64,000 nt of DNA from Brevibacillus porteri. Lineage in GTDB: Bacteria > Bacillota > Bacilli > Brevibacillales > Brevibacillaceae. The position numbers and the translations under genes were made by a program. Within the stretch, counting starts at the first letter, position 1. Each line of letters begins with the position of its first letter. This document shows positions 33,855-42,908 of this stretch, one piece after another. A model generated the notes under the pieces. That model searched no databases. It had not been told where the DNA came from and saw only the letters and a program-made list of their open reading frames with translations. Where the stretch lies: positions 334,339 through 398,338 of the forward strand of contig NZ_PXZO01000002.1 in NCBI RefSeq assembly GCF_003013475.1, in the 5' to 3' direction.

Positions 33855-34166
33855 TTGCGTTTGTACAGTCAAATGACACTCGCCGAGCTGCAGGAGGAAA
33901 TGGAGCGCCTGCACGTCGAAGCGAAAGAGAAAAAGAAGCTTGGTGATCACTCACAGCTTGCGATCATTACACAAAAGTACTTTATGGCGAAATCGTACTA
34001 TTTAGGAACGGATGAGTTCCGAATCGGCAGCATATACAGCGTGCCTGATTACGATCAGCCGTTTACAATTGATTATTTCAACGGCGTATTTGCTTGGGGA
34101 CGTTTCCCTGATTCGGACGAGCAGACAGGTTTTCCAGTCGGAATGCTGGAACTGTGGTTCGACTAG
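33855..34166 (+). CDS. yfhH: YfhH-like protein (DUF1811)
   Basis: 103 residues from TTG at 33855, with AAGGGGG seven bases upstream. The start RLYSQMTLAELQEEM and the FTIDYFNGVFAWGRF segment match B. subtilis YfhH in order and length. The function is unknown, though yfhH is a common Bacillales gene. A strong terminator follows. Confidence 0.85.
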   Translation: MRLYSQMTLAELQEEMERLHVEAKEKKKLGDHSQLAIITQKYFMAKSYYLGTDEFRIGSIYSVPDYDQPFTIDYFNGVFAWGRFPDSDEQTGFPVGMLELWFD

Positions 34167-34214
34167 AAAAAAGAGATCGGCACTCGCACTCTTGTGCATG
34201 CCGATCTCTTTTTT
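34166..34214. terminator. Bidirectional-type terminator after yfhH
   Basis: AAAAAAGAGATCGGCA and TGCCGATCTCTTTTTT form a 16-bp perfect stem with U-runs on either strand. Confidence 0.92.
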
Positions 34215-34280
34215 CTTGCCCGTACACATGCCGCAGCAGCATGGATATACTAAGAAAAACGAAAGTGAGCCACCCCGCAT

Positions 34281-34730
34281 ATGGACTGGATTTCTATCAT
34301 CCTTTTGGTACTATTGGCACTCGGTGTCATTGGCAACAACGCCACCGTCTCCATTGCAGTTGCGATCCTTCTATTAATGAGGCTCCTGTCGTTGGACCGA
34401 TATTTCCCACTGCTCGAGCAGCATGGCCTACAGCTTGGGATCATAATACTGACGATTGGAATCATGACTCCGCTTGCTAGCGGCAAAATCGATCCGTCCT
34501 CTATCCTTGAAATTTTTACGAATTGGCGTTCGATACTCGCGGTTGCTGTCGGTATGTTTGTCGCTTATCTGGCTGGAAAAGGAACGGTTTTAATGTCGCA
34601 AAACCCTTTGATCGTTACAGGCTTGCTGCTGGGTACGATCGCTGGTGTCACTTTTTTCCGCGGTGTTGCAGTCGGTCCATTAATTGCAGCAGGAATTCTC
34701 GCCTTTATTTTGCAATTTCTCCCGAAGTGA
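34281..34730 (+). CDS. DUF441 (UPF0756) integral membrane protein
   Basis: 149 residues with four hydrophobic segments (residues 3-35, 50-70, 80-105, 110-147). Conserved features of the YeaL family are LLVLLALGVIGNN, AVGMFVAYLAGKG and GLLLGTIAGV. Function is unknown. It ends base-to-base against the converging HesB-like gene. Confidence 0.85.
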   Translation: MDWISIILLVLLALGVIGNNATVSIAVAILLLMRLLSLDRYFPLLEQHGLQLGIIILTIGIMTPLASGKIDPSSILEIFTNWRSILAVAVGMFVAYLAGKGTVLMSQNPLIVTGLLLGTIAGVTFFRGVAVGPLIAAGILAFILQFLPK

Positions 34731-35039
34731 TTAGCTCCAGCGCTCTTTCAACTGAAGACCATAAGCCAAAATTTGCTGTGGCGTAACCATACGAAAGCCT
34801 TGCTGCGCACGATAATCAATCGTAAGCAATTCAGACCCGATATAGGCAATGGTTTCGCGATCAATCACAAATGTCAAAGAATCGACCTGGTAGGCTTCAT
34901 CCTCTGGACCTTCGGTATCCCACCACAACGCAAACTCTACATTCATCCCGCAGCCACCGACTAGCTCACCGTTGATCCGAATGGGCTTGTCTGTACTGGC
35001 CATGCGTTCTGCTGCCTCTTTTGTTACTTTCACGATCAT
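34731..35039 (-). CDS. HesB/IscA-like (Fe-S biosynthesis domain) protein
   Basis: 102 residues from ATG at 35039, with AAAGGTGG upstream. The N-terminal MIVKVTKEAAERM, INGELVGGCGMNVEFALWWDTE and the FVIDRETIAYI strand follow the A-type carrier fold. Only one cysteine (GGCGM) is present and the C-terminal Cys-Gly-Cys pair is missing, so a classical Fe-S carrier role is doubtful. Confidence 0.7.
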   Translation of the reverse strand: MIVKVTKEAAERMASTDKPIRINGELVGGCGMNVEFALWWDTEGPEDEAYQVDSLTFVIDRETIAYIGSELLTIDYRAQQGFRMVTPQQILAYGLQLKERWS

Positions 35040-35142
35040 GTTCTTGGTGCCACCTTTCTCATGATTTTCCAATATGCTGCATGCATCATCTCTTCCATGA
35101 TAGCATACAATGCTTGAAAGGCAGCAGAAAGGACGATCTTCT

Positions 35143-35283
35143 ATGAACATCTACGAACAAGATGGGATTTTTGTCGCTGAAACGGAGTTCCAATCGGAGC
35201 ACGTTGTCATTTTTGCGAATACATGGGAGGAAGCCAAAGAAAAACTACTCGTTCGGCTTCTGGTACTAGAAATGATTGGTTGA
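35143..35283 (+). CDS. Small hypothetical protein (46 residues)
   Basis: ATG at 35143 has AAAGGA at a normal distance upstream. The product starts MNIYEQDGIFVAETEF and ends in an amphipathic helix (WEEAKEKLLVRLLVLEMIG). A terminator follows at once. It diverges from the HesB-like gene. Family unknown; the ribosome site and terminator argue that it is real. Confidence 0.65.
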   Translation: MNIYEQDGIFVAETEFQSEHVVIFANTWEEAKEKLLVRLLVLEMIG

Positions 35284-35289
35284 ATGAAA

Positions 35290-35318
35290 AGCGGGTCGCC
35301 AACTGGACCTGCTTTTTT
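35290..35318 (+). terminator. Terminator after the 46-residue gene
   Basis: AGCGGGTC pairs with GACCTGCT (one G-U) around an 8-base loop, followed by six T residues. Confidence 0.7.
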
Positions 35319-35345
35319 CAATCCCGAAACCATAAGGAGCTATCC

Positions 35346-36401
35346 ATGGCATACAAAACAACTACGACAATCGACGAGCAGCACCTGGTTGCTCAAATCA
35401 GACAAGCAACAACCAAAGCCAATCGCAACAATATCACCCGCACACAAGCATACCTCGCCTTTTATCTCGAACACCAAGAGGTTCACTGGGCGTTATTGGC
35501 CCATCTGGTCTCACGAAATGGCGGGTGGAACATGACGGATTTAAAAGGAGAGTGGCTACCGCTTATCATGGATGCACAAGCAATCGAGCCCTTTTTTTGG
35601 TTTTTGGAAAGATGTAACTGGCTGATTTTTCACGATGCCTATCCGCAATTACTCCTGTATGCGGAGATGAAACGAACGGGGACAGATTTAACAAAGCTTT
35701 TGGCGCCACTTGGTGTTTCAGTCTTTATGCAATCGTATTGGCAAGAGTTCCTCGCATCTAAAGACAGTGCGCGCATTACACATGCACTCATCGTCAATGA
35801 ACAGCAGTATATCGAACAACGCGTCGTACAGAAGCCATTTACACTGAATCGTATATTCGCTTCGTTTGCCTTCGTCGCCCAATCAGCTCTCTCGATGAAT
35901 CAAGTGCTCATTCCTTATAAAGCGCATCTTACTGACCGTCGACTTAGCTTGATCGGATTGAATGTCCATCATTTTCCCGATGTCCTGTACCGCATTCAAG
36001 TCGGAAAGACTTTGTATCAGCTATTGTTTGGGGATCGTTTTCGTTTTGAGAAAATGCTCTCCTATTGTTCTCGCATCCCTCATACAGGTTCACGAGCGGA
36101 TTATTGGCCGCATTTGTTCACACCTCATCATACTCCGCTCACCGCAGAAGTTGAGTATCAGCTGCGATTGGATGGACATGAGTTGCTAGAAGGAAATCCG
36201 AAAATATATAGCCCACGTCTTCAAGATGCATGGGCTGATTATGGACACGATCCGGCAGATGGGGTAGATTGGTTTCGAGACGAAAAATGGCACAAGGTCG
36301 TGAAAGAACCAGCTTCACTGCCTTCCATCGATAGTGATTCCTATGTGCGTTCCTTGCAATGGATCGAATACGGTGTCAAACTCGTTTCAGCAATTACGTA
36401 G
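35346..36401 (+). CDS. DUF2515 (YppC-like) protein
   Basis: 351 residues from ATG at 35346, behind AAGGAG. The conserved block NNITRTQAYLAFYLEHQEVHW followed by LVSRNGGWNMTDLKGEWL is typical of the YppC/DUF2515 family. The protein is soluble and aromatic-rich, and its function is unknown. It is followed 19 bases later by a possible glycosidase gene, apparently in the same transcript. Confidence 0.78.
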   Translation: MAYKTTTTIDEQHLVAQIRQATTKANRNNITRTQAYLAFYLEHQEVHWALLAHLVSRNGGWNMTDLKGEWLPLIMDAQAIEPFFWFLERCNWLIFHDAYPQLLLYAEMKRTGTDLTKLLAPLGVSVFMQSYWQEFLASKDSARITHALIVNEQQYIEQRVVQKPFTLNRIFASFAFVAQSALSMNQVLIPYKAHLTDRRLSLIGLNVHHFPDVLYRIQVGKTLYQLLFGDRFRFEKMLSYCSRIPHTGSRADYWPHLFTPHHTPLTAEVEYQLRLDGHELLEGNPKIYSPRLQDAWADYGHDPADGVDWFRDEKWHKVVKEPASLPSIDSDSYVRSLQWIEYGVKLVSAIT

Positions 36402-36420
36402 CTTGGAAGGAGGCAGCCTC

Positions 36421-37365
36421 ATGGAAAAATGGATGCAAGAAATGGCGTTGAATCAAACAAGTTTTTTGCTATCCTGCCAATTGCCGAGCGGTACCTTTCG
36501 CCTTAGTCCCAAACGTGATCAAATCAATCCGTACTTCACCAACCTCGGAATTATTTCCCTCATCCGCATGAAGGAGGTAGATGCTGTTCGCGGTCATCTC
36601 GATTGGTATTTGCGGAACCTGAATGCGGACGGCTATATCAATGATTTTCGACTTGAACAAGGCAGAGAAATCGATACCGGCACAAATGATAGCGAAGATA
36701 GCTACCACACCACCTATTTCAGCCTGCTTGCGGAATGGATACGAGCAACGGGGCGTATGGACTGGTTACATGCCAACCACGCGAAGCTCTTATCCCTTCT
36801 CCAAGCAGTTGCCCGCCTTCAACAAAAGGACGGCCTGACCTGGGCGAAGCATTCGTATCGTGTCAAATATTTGATGGACAATTGCGAAGTGGCCAAGGGG
36901 CTGGCAGATGCTTCGTATTTATTTTCGTTGATCGGAAATGTGGAGGCTGCCGAGGAAGCAGCTGCACGCGCCAAATCCTGCGAGCTCGGCATCAGTGGCA
37001 TGTACAGTCGGATTCGCAAGTCGTATGCAATGTATGATCGTACGTACCCCGGCTGGCAAAAATGGTACCCGGACGTCACCTCGCAGGCTTTTCCCATTGT
37101 CTACAGCTTGACAGATGCCAACACCGCCTCGCTGCTCTACCAGAGGATCACAGCCGCTTTCCCGCAATTTGATACGTTTCAGACTGGTGATTTATATCCG
37201 TGGATGACGATGGGGGTATGCGCGCAGTTGATGGGTGATAAGACACGAGTGAAGACAATGCTCGTGACCGCAACAGACTTGTACATACACGGTCCTAGGT
37301 ACCCGTACTGGCTGATTCAAGATGCCGGGCGCTATATTGAGTTATTATTGGAAAGGCAATCGTGA
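36421..37365 (+). CDS. Possible six-hairpin (alpha/alpha barrel) glycosidase-like protein
   Basis: 314 residues from ATG at 36421, with GGAAGGAGG upstream. Helical pairs alternate with Gly/Trp/Tyr-rich loops such as SGTFRLSPKRDQINPYF, WYLRNLNADGYIND and GTNDSEDSYHTTYFSLLAEWI. This pattern resembles six-hairpin glycosidases, with acidic residues in the NDSEDS loop that could be catalytic. No specific GH family can be named and there is no signal peptide. Its 3' end overlaps the convergent TIM-barrel gene by 34 bases. Confidence 0.55.
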   Translation: MEKWMQEMALNQTSFLLSCQLPSGTFRLSPKRDQINPYFTNLGIISLIRMKEVDAVRGHLDWYLRNLNADGYINDFRLEQGREIDTGTNDSEDSYHTTYFSLLAEWIRATGRMDWLHANHAKLLSLLQAVARLQQKDGLTWAKHSYRVKYLMDNCEVAKGLADASYLFSLIGNVEAAEEAAARAKSCELGISGMYSRIRKSYAMYDRTYPGWQKWYPDVTSQAFPIVYSLTDANTASLLYQRITAAFPQFDTFQTGDLYPWMTMGVCAQLMGDKTRVKTMLVTATDLYIHGPRYPYWLIQDAGRYIELLLERQS

Positions 37366-38261
37366 GGTTTTTCTAGGAGTTGCTTTACCCAACGATAGCA
37401 ACTCTCCAGTTGTTCGTCCGTTACTTGTTCGGAGCGATGCTCGAACACGATCTTAACATGAGGGTTTTCCTGGCGGATAATCGTCAGGTAGTCCTCGATC
37501 GGAGCCCAGCCTTCATCCGGTTTGCATTCGGGAAGAACCGGATAGTGAACGAATTCGACCGTATCAGCAGTCACCTTCATACTCTTCAAATGAATGCTCC
37601 ACGCATATTTCGTATACTTTTGGATGACTTGACGGGCATTGAAATACGGGTCGATTTTTTCTTGTAGGAATAATCGGCCGGTATCGAGACAGAGCTTGAT
37701 CGTTGGATATTTCTGTAGCAAGTGCTCTAAAAATTCTGTCTCATACACATATCGGTTGAGTGCATCGAATTCAAGGACAGGTGTGAAACGAAAATCCTTG
37801 CCTTTCTCAGCCAACCACGCAAACAGCTGCTCACTACGATATTGAAACTCTGCTTCCTTGTAGGCATGCTCCCATACATAGTCTCGTGAATCATGAAAGC
37901 GCCATACACTCCAGTCGATGCGATCGTCCAAGATGACTGGCTTCGGATAATGGAATAAGACATAGGTTGGCTGTAGTGACGCCATATACGCCAATTCCCT
38001 GTCAATCCATTCAAAAGCCTCTGCTCTCGTCTGATCATTCGCATCCATAAAAAGGGCATCCCGCAGTTCGGATTGACCTGCACGGAGCGAAAAATGAACA
38101 CCAATCGCAAATCCTTTTGCTTGAGATTCACGCTGTAGGAATTGGATATCCTCCTCCGATTCAAACAAACATGCCTCTATTCCGTAAAAGCCCTCTTTAA
38201 AATCTCGTGCGTATTTTGCCTGATCAAAACCTCCATATTGACCAATCATGAAATTTTTCAT
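37332..38261 (-). CDS. TIM-barrel sugar isomerase/endonuclease-like protein (AP endonuclease 2 superfamily)
   Basis: 309 residues. Features of the xylose-isomerase-like barrel include GFYGIEACLFESEED, AIGVHFSLRAGQ, YVLFHYPKPV, PVLEFDALN, IKLCLDTGRLF, SIHLKSMK and VKIVFEHRSE, which place Glu, His and Asp residues at the ends of strands for metal binding. It could be a sugar isomerase/epimerase. It converges with the glycosidase-like gene, and their coding ends overlap by 34 bases. Confidence 0.75.
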   Translation of the reverse strand: MKNFMIGQYGGFDQAKYARDFKEGFYGIEACLFESEEDIQFLQRESQAKGFAIGVHFSLRAGQSELRDALFMDANDQTRAEAFEWIDRELAYMASLQPTYVLFHYPKPVILDDRIDWSVWRFHDSRDYVWEHAYKEAEFQYRSEQLFAWLAEKGKDFRFTPVLEFDALNRYVYETEFLEHLLQKYPTIKLCLDTGRLFLQEKIDPYFNARQVIQKYTKYAWSIHLKSMKVTADTVEFVHYPVLPECKPDEGWAPIEDYLTIIRQENPHVKIVFEHRSEQVTDEQLESCYRWVKQLLEKPHDCLSNNNSI

Positions 38262-38294
38262 TCGAGGGTTTCCTCCTCTTTACCAGCGGTATAG

Positions 38295-38319
38295 AAAACG
38301 CGGGAAGACTATCCCCGCG
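38295..38319 (-). terminator. Terminator after the DUF1444 gene
   Basis: CGCGGG and CCCGCG pair around a 9-base loop. On the minus strand a TTTT run follows. Confidence 0.65.
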
Positions 38320-38325
38320 CTTGCT

Positions 38326-38919
38326 CTACTTTCTTTCAATTTTCGTACCCGAGTCGTGCGTCACCACGAGAAATGGGATCAATTCCCCTTCCTCCCAATA
38401 AAAAGGCAAGACAGAAATCGGCACTTGCCCTTTCGATGCAAAATCATAGGTGATACGCGCTAACAGGTGTGCCCCGGCTTCTCCTGTCATATCCGCCACG
38501 ATCAGCACATCCTGATGCGGAATCGCGACACCGAGCGAGTCTCCTTGCTTCTTCTGATCCATCTCCGCCAGAAATGAATCAAGCAAAATTCGGCTGGCCG
38601 CGTATCCATCTGTCGGACTGATAAAATGGATGCGCTGACCCCCTACCTCTTGTGACTTCACTGAAAAGGGGAGCTTTCGCAAGTTTTCCATCGCGTATGA
38701 ATGAAGCTGCTCGCTCGTCCAGCCTGCTTCCTGCAGCATCCGCTTCTCAATCAATGCGTAGCCTTCTCCTTGATCTAGGGCGTACAGCACGTGCGTATCA
38801 GCTGTATGCTCCTTCACCACCCACCGCTCCGGGTACTTGTTGATCATAGAGGCATGACGCAAAACCGGATAGATGTTATGCTCTTGGCCGCTTACTCTTA
38901 GTTGTCGATCCAACTCCAT
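38326..38919 (-). CDS. DUF1444 (YtpQ, UPF0354) protein
   Basis: 197 residues from ATG at 38919, with a GGGAAGGGAG site upstream; a TTG at 38946 would overlap the previous gene. The conserved blocks NIYPVLRHASM, HTADTHVLYALDQGEGYALI, ISPTDGYAASRILLDSFL, AIPHQDVLIVADM and VPISVLPFYWEEGELIPFLV match the B. subtilis YtpQ family. Function is unknown. It lies 20 bases after the DUF3900 gene, probably in one operon. Confidence 0.85.
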   Translation of the reverse strand: MELDRQLRVSGQEHNIYPVLRHASMINKYPERWVVKEHTADTHVLYALDQGEGYALIEKRMLQEAGWTSEQLHSYAMENLRKLPFSVKSQEVGGQRIHFISPTDGYAASRILLDSFLAEMDQKKQGDSLGVAIPHQDVLIVADMTGEAGAHLLARITYDFASKGQVPISVLPFYWEEGELIPFLVVTHDSGTKIERK

Positions 38920-38939
38920 CACTCCCTTCCCTTCGTTTA

Positions 38940-40055
38940 TTACCAAGGTGGATTATCATCGTCCTCTGTAGGCGTGCTCACCGGGGTATAGGCAACGTTC
39001 TGGCTTCTCTCTTCGATTTCTTTCATGATGTCCGTCAATGCCTTTGGCTTTAAAAACTCAACAGGGGACATGCCACGCTCGAACTGTAGCTGCTCGCCTT
39101 CTAATAGCACCAAATAACGCCCATTCACTTTGGCAATATGCAGGCTCGTGCCGTAATCGGCCAATAACGTGCGGATCTGCATATGATCCAGCTTGAACTT
39201 CAGCTCGACCTCTGGTTGGCGATCTGTAATGATTTGCATCGCTTCCATCACGGTCTCATGCTCCCATTTTTCTGCGAGCTCCCGCTTCGGACTTGCGGCA
39301 ATGAGTTCGATTGCTTCCTCTTCCCGTATCCGCTCTTCGGACTCTTCGGGATACGTATATTCGATGTGCTGTCTCGCCAATGAAATGACTTCTTCAGAGA
39401 CGATCTGTGTCATCGTCTGTGGATACTCGATAAAGCGCAGAAATTCCTCGAAATACCTCGCGTGGGAGAACTGATGAATTTTCACGTGATACGGGTCATT
39501 CATCCCCGATTCGATCATGTACGGATACATGAGCGATTTCATGTTTTTGGCATTAATCGCCATGCGTACATTCGATATGAGGCTCTTCTCATCTGTGATG
39601 ACCGCTGTTTTTTGTTCGAAATCGCATTTTAAAATAAAGACGTAGCGCTCGTCAATCAGCTCTAACCTCGTCCGGACCACAATCATGACCCCGCCTCTCA
39701 CCTGAGAGGTTCGCAAATACGACTGAATCAGCTCCTGACAAGGCTCTTTGCTCTCCCCTGACGTTTCCGCTGCCAACAATCGATTCAAGAGGGCATAGTT
39801 GGGGTTCGAGTCCAATGGATGTCCAGGCTCCAACACAAATTGACCCAGTTTTGTCGGCGTGCCTTCTGTCTTCGGATTCATCTCGACTTTTCTTTTCGCA
39901 ATCCGGGCGAATTCCCCATCGAGAAAATCTTTCAGCTCGCTTCTCAGATATTCATCATGGCTCAAATAGCGCGTCATCCGCACTTGTTTAATGCCATCCT
40001 CTTCTTCAGGCTGTTCCATTAGATAAAAGGATAACCAGTCAATTGTAAAATTCAT
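38940..40055 (-). CDS. DUF3900-like protein
   Basis: 371 residues from ATG at 40055 (MNFTIDWLSFYL), with GGAG upstream. Blocks such as ELKDFLDGEFARIAKRKVE, LEPGHPLDSNPNYALLNRL, INAKNMKSLMYPYM and KIHQFSHARYFEEFLRFIEY recall the DUF3900 family of Bacilli. There is no membrane segment, and function is unknown. It diverges from a protein kinase gene and leads a two-gene operon with DUF1444. Confidence 0.72.
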   Translation of the reverse strand: MNFTIDWLSFYLMEQPEEEDGIKQVRMTRYLSHDEYLRSELKDFLDGEFARIAKRKVEMNPKTEGTPTKLGQFVLEPGHPLDSNPNYALLNRLLAAETSGESKEPCQELIQSYLRTSQVRGGVMIVVRTRLELIDERYVFILKCDFEQKTAVITDEKSLISNVRMAINAKNMKSLMYPYMIESGMNDPYHVKIHQFSHARYFEEFLRFIEYPQTMTQIVSEEVISLARQHIEYTYPEESEERIREEEAIELIAASPKRELAEKWEHETVMEAMQIITDRQPEVELKFKLDHMQIRTLLADYGTSLHIAKVNGRYLVLLEGEQLQFERGMSPVEFLKPKALTDIMKEIEERSQNVAYTPVSTPTEDDDNPPW

Positions 40056-40165
40056 ACCCTTCGCTCCTGTCTGCATGTAACGAACTGATTATAGCAAACC
40101 TATTGAAAAAAAGGTCAGCTTTTTCAAATCATGATAAGATGAAGGGAGGAGGGGAAAATCACACA

Positions 40166-41008
40166 ATGTGGATTCGTATGAAGTCATGGTGGAACGAAAC
40201 GATACGCGATAAACCGTATCAGCCCGGCCACCTAGCAGGTCAGTATGAAATAACAAAAGTGCTAGGGATGGGAAGCTACGGGATCGCTTATCTCGCCACG
40301 CACACCCCTACAGGTAATCAGGTTGTACTGAAACAAGTGAAACCAAGCCTGCGGCACACTCCAAAAGGAGAAGCCTTGCAAGAATATGAAAAAAAGGTGC
40401 TGATGTCCCTCTCGCATCCGCAAATCCCTCGCTGTCTGGATTCCTTCACGTATCGGCAAGACTCGTTTATGGTTATGACTTATATTGCGGGCCCGACACT
40501 CGAAGACATGTTGTTTGATCAAAACATCGTGGCTGATGAGCAAAAATGCGCCGAATGGATCCGCCAAATCGGGGAACTCGTGGCTTACCTCCATGAGCAA
40601 AATGTGATTCACCGCGACGTACGCATCCCCAACGTCATCTGGAAAGAGGACAAGCCGTACCTGATTGATTTTGGCCTCGCACGGTTTGTTGGTGATCGCC
40701 CGACTTACTCAGCTGATACCCTTTCCGCCTATCCGGCTGAAAAACAATTGAAGCGAGAAGTTGCTCCTTCCAGTGATTTGTATGCATTAGGGCATTTCTT
40801 TTTATTCTTGCTCTATTCCGGGTATGAATCGGAACCGGACGCACCTGAAAAAAGCTGGGAAGAGGAGCTCTCGATATCCCCTTCCATTCGCATGATGATA
40901 CGGCGTTTGTTACAAATGGACGCCCCTTATGAAAGCGTACATGATTGGCTAACAGACCTGGACCTCTATTTGATCCACTACCAAGAAAAAAGAGCAGGGC
41001 ATCCGTAG
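40166..41008 (+). CDS. Serine/threonine protein kinase (Hanks type), soluble
   Basis: 280 residues from ATG at 40166, behind GGAGGAGGGG. The glycine loop VLGMGSYGIAYLA, the lysine of VVLKQVK, the catalytic loop HRDVRIPN and the metal-binding LIDFGLARF are intact, so the kinase should be active. There is no PASTA repeat or membrane span, which sets it apart from PrkC. The substrate is unknown. Confidence 0.88.
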   Translation: MWIRMKSWWNETIRDKPYQPGHLAGQYEITKVLGMGSYGIAYLATHTPTGNQVVLKQVKPSLRHTPKGEALQEYEKKVLMSLSHPQIPRCLDSFTYRQDSFMVMTYIAGPTLEDMLFDQNIVADEQKCAEWIRQIGELVAYLHEQNVIHRDVRIPNVIWKEDKPYLIDFGLARFVGDRPTYSADTLSAYPAEKQLKREVAPSSDLYALGHFFLFLLYSGYESEPDAPEKSWEEELSISPSIRMMIRRLLQMDAPYESVHDWLTDLDLYLIHYQEKRAGHP

Positions 41009-41034
41009 ACTTCACGGATTCTCCCTGCTCTTCT
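40985..41034. terminator. Terminator between the kinase gene and a converging small gene
   Basis: AAGAGCAGGG and CCCTGCTCTT form the outer stem, and ATCCGT/ACGGAT form a second inner stem. A-runs and T-rich ends suit both directions. Confidence 0.82.
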
Positions 41035-41041
41035 TCGTCAT

Positions 41042-41197
41042 TCATTCTGCAATCGGCTCTTGTTTCGCCTGTTCCATCTTTTCTTTCAGTTCCCCTGCTT
41101 CCTGGCGCAGCACTTGTCTTTCGTGTTTCGTCAAAACTTCTCCACCAACCGTGCCATTTACCAGCAAATCCTCTTCATATAAGCGATCTTTGCGCAT
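41042..41197 (-). CDS. Small hypothetical charged protein (51 residues)
   Basis: ATG at 41197 follows GGAGG by five bases. The product (MRKDRLYEEDLLVNGTVGGE, then a Glu/Lys/Gln-rich helix) is soluble and resembles no family I can name. It lies 36 bases after the DEAD-box helicase stop and before a terminator, so it may be co-transcribed with the helicase. Confidence 0.65.
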   Translation of the reverse strand: MRKDRLYEEDLLVNGTVGGEVLTKHERQVLRQEAGELKEKMEQAKQEPIAE

Positions 41198-41233
41198 GGA
41201 AACCTCCTGCAGACAAGTTGTGTACTTCTTGTC

Positions 41234-42478
41234 CTACTTTGTTCCAAAGCCGCCCTTCTTATGTGCACGATTTTGATTCCGTTTTGCAGGGCTCGTATTT
41301 TTGGCTGGAGCTCCTGACTTTTGTGCTGGCGCGGGTTTTCGTACAGGACGCGGATCTTCCAGCGCTCCGTGCGTCATGAATTTTTCAGCAATAGGCAAGC
41401 CTGTTTGCTTGGAAAATTTTTCGATGATAAAACGTTCCTGTGTCGTAATGATCGAAAATACCAGTCCGGCACGCCCCATTCGCCCAGTTCGGCCACTACG
41501 ATGAATGTACGTGTCAGCGTCCGATGCAGGATCGTAATGAACAATACATTCCACACCTGGAATATCAATGCCACGTGCCGATACATCTGTCGTAATCAAC
41601 ACGGGGAATGCTCCATCTCGGAATTGTTGCAGGGTGCGGGCACGCTCTTCTTTTGAAGCATCACGATGCAGGAATCTGCACGGCAAATGGTGGTAGTTGA
41701 GCTTCGATACAATCTCGTCCACTTTTTCGATTTGATTGACAAAAACAATCGAAGAACGAACATTGACGAGGCGCAACAAACGACGGAGCGTGTCCACCTT
41801 TTTGCGTGGGTCGGTGACCAAATACATGTGTGCTACTCCTGCTGCGCCTTCTGGTGCTGCTGCGCGGATAACAGCAGCATCTTTTGTGAAAATTTCAGCC
41901 GTATGTACGACTTCCTCTGCAATTGTCGCTGAGAATAACAATCGTTGTGTATCACGCAGTGTTTTTTTCATGACCTCTTGAACTGGCTTGCCAAAGCCCG
42001 CATCCAGCATCCGGTCAGCCTCGTCGACCACAACTGTCTTCACTTCATGGACCTTTAGCTTACGCTGATCAATCAGCTCCAGCAGTCTACCTGGTGTTGC
42101 TACGATCAATACAGGCTTCTTTTTCAGTCTCTCGATTTGGCGTTTCACATCGACTCCGCCAATAATGGACATCACGGCCGTGTCCTTCCCTGGCAGTAGA
42201 CTTTCTGCTTCCCGCGCAATCTGAACAACGAGCTCATGCGTCGGTGCGAGTACAATGGCCTGTACATCTTTTTGCTCCATATTGATTTTCGATAAAATCG
42301 GCAATAGATAAGCAAACGTCTTGCCTGTCCCAGTCGGTGATTCAATCAAAGCATCTCGACCAGCCATAATCAACGGGATGGCTTCACTCTGAACAGGTGT
42401 CGGTGTTTCCATTTTTCGCTCTCGCAATATAGTCAACAGCGGTGCGCTAATTTGTAAATCTGCAAACGTGGTGCTCAC
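41234..42478 (-). CDS. DEAD-box RNA helicase
   Basis: 414 residues from GTG at 42478, with AGGAGGG upstream; longer in-frame starts lack a site. Motifs are Q-motif PTPVQSEAIP, I SPTGTGKT, Ia APTHELVVQ, II VDEADRML, III FSATI, V TDVSARGID and VI HRSGRTGRMGRAG. The tail is rich in Lys, Arg, Ala and Pro (QKSGAPAKNTSPAKRNQ) and likely binds RNA. The size and short basic tail fit cold-shock or ribosome-assembly helicases such as CshB. Confidence 0.92.
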   Translation of the reverse strand: MSTTFADLQISAPLLTILRERKMETPTPVQSEAIPLIMAGRDALIESPTGTGKTFAYLLPILSKINMEQKDVQAIVLAPTHELVVQIAREAESLLPGKDTAVMSIIGGVDVKRQIERLKKKPVLIVATPGRLLELIDQRKLKVHEVKTVVVDEADRMLDAGFGKPVQEVMKKTLRDTQRLLFSATIAEEVVHTAEIFTKDAAVIRAAAPEGAAGVAHMYLVTDPRKKVDTLRRLLRLVNVRSSIVFVNQIEKVDEIVSKLNYHHLPCRFLHRDASKEERARTLQQFRDGAFPVLITTDVSARGIDIPGVECIVHYDPASDADTYIHRSGRTGRMGRAGLVFSIITTQERFIIEKFSKQTGLPIAEKFMTHGALEDPRPVRKPAPAQKSGAPAKNTSPAKRNQNRAHKKGGFGTK

Positions 42479-42585
42479 AAAAACCCTCCTGGCATAAATT
42501 CGTGCATTGGGTAAGCTTACCACACTTTGCAGGTAGAAAACAGAGGTAAGCCAGTCCTCGTGAGGCAAGGTCCGTCAGAGATAGA

Positions 42586-42620
42586 GAAAAACAGGCGAAA
42601 TCCGAAATGGACTTCGCCTG
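42586..42620 (-). terminator. Terminator after the 47-residue gene
   Basis: AGGCGAAATCC pairs imperfectly with GGACTTCGCCT around a 5-base loop, with plus-strand A residues at 42586-42591 providing the U-run. Confidence 0.65.
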
Positions 42621-42629
42621 ACCTTCCAT

Positions 42630-42773
42630 CTACCCGTTATTGGAATCGATACGGGTTTCCTGCTTCTCACCCTGGTCTTGACGGTCCCGGCTGGTGGTTT
42701 GGTTACGTGTCCCTTTTGGACTTTCCATGTACTCCTCTACTTCCTTTTGAAACGCCTCATCATAGTCACGCAC
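42630..42773 (-). CDS. Small hydrophilic protein (47 residues)
   Basis: GTG at 42773 is preceded by AGGAGGTGAT, a near-perfect ribosome site. The product MRDYDEAFQKEVEEYMESPK, followed by a Thr/Arg/Gln/Asp-rich tail, looks disordered and highly charged, like small spore or stress peptides. It has its own terminator. Family unknown. Confidence 0.65.
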   Translation of the reverse strand: MRDYDEAFQKEVEEYMESPKGTRNQTTSRDRQDQGEKQETRIDSNNG

Positions 42774-42908
42774 ACCTATCACCTCCTGTCCTTTATTTTG
42801 ACCAGGGTGATCACATATTATTTTCCTGAAACCTTTTTCCCGATCATACGTCTCTTCATATAGGAATGATAACCCTCGTACAATTTGTCAAATGGATGTG
42901 AATATGGA

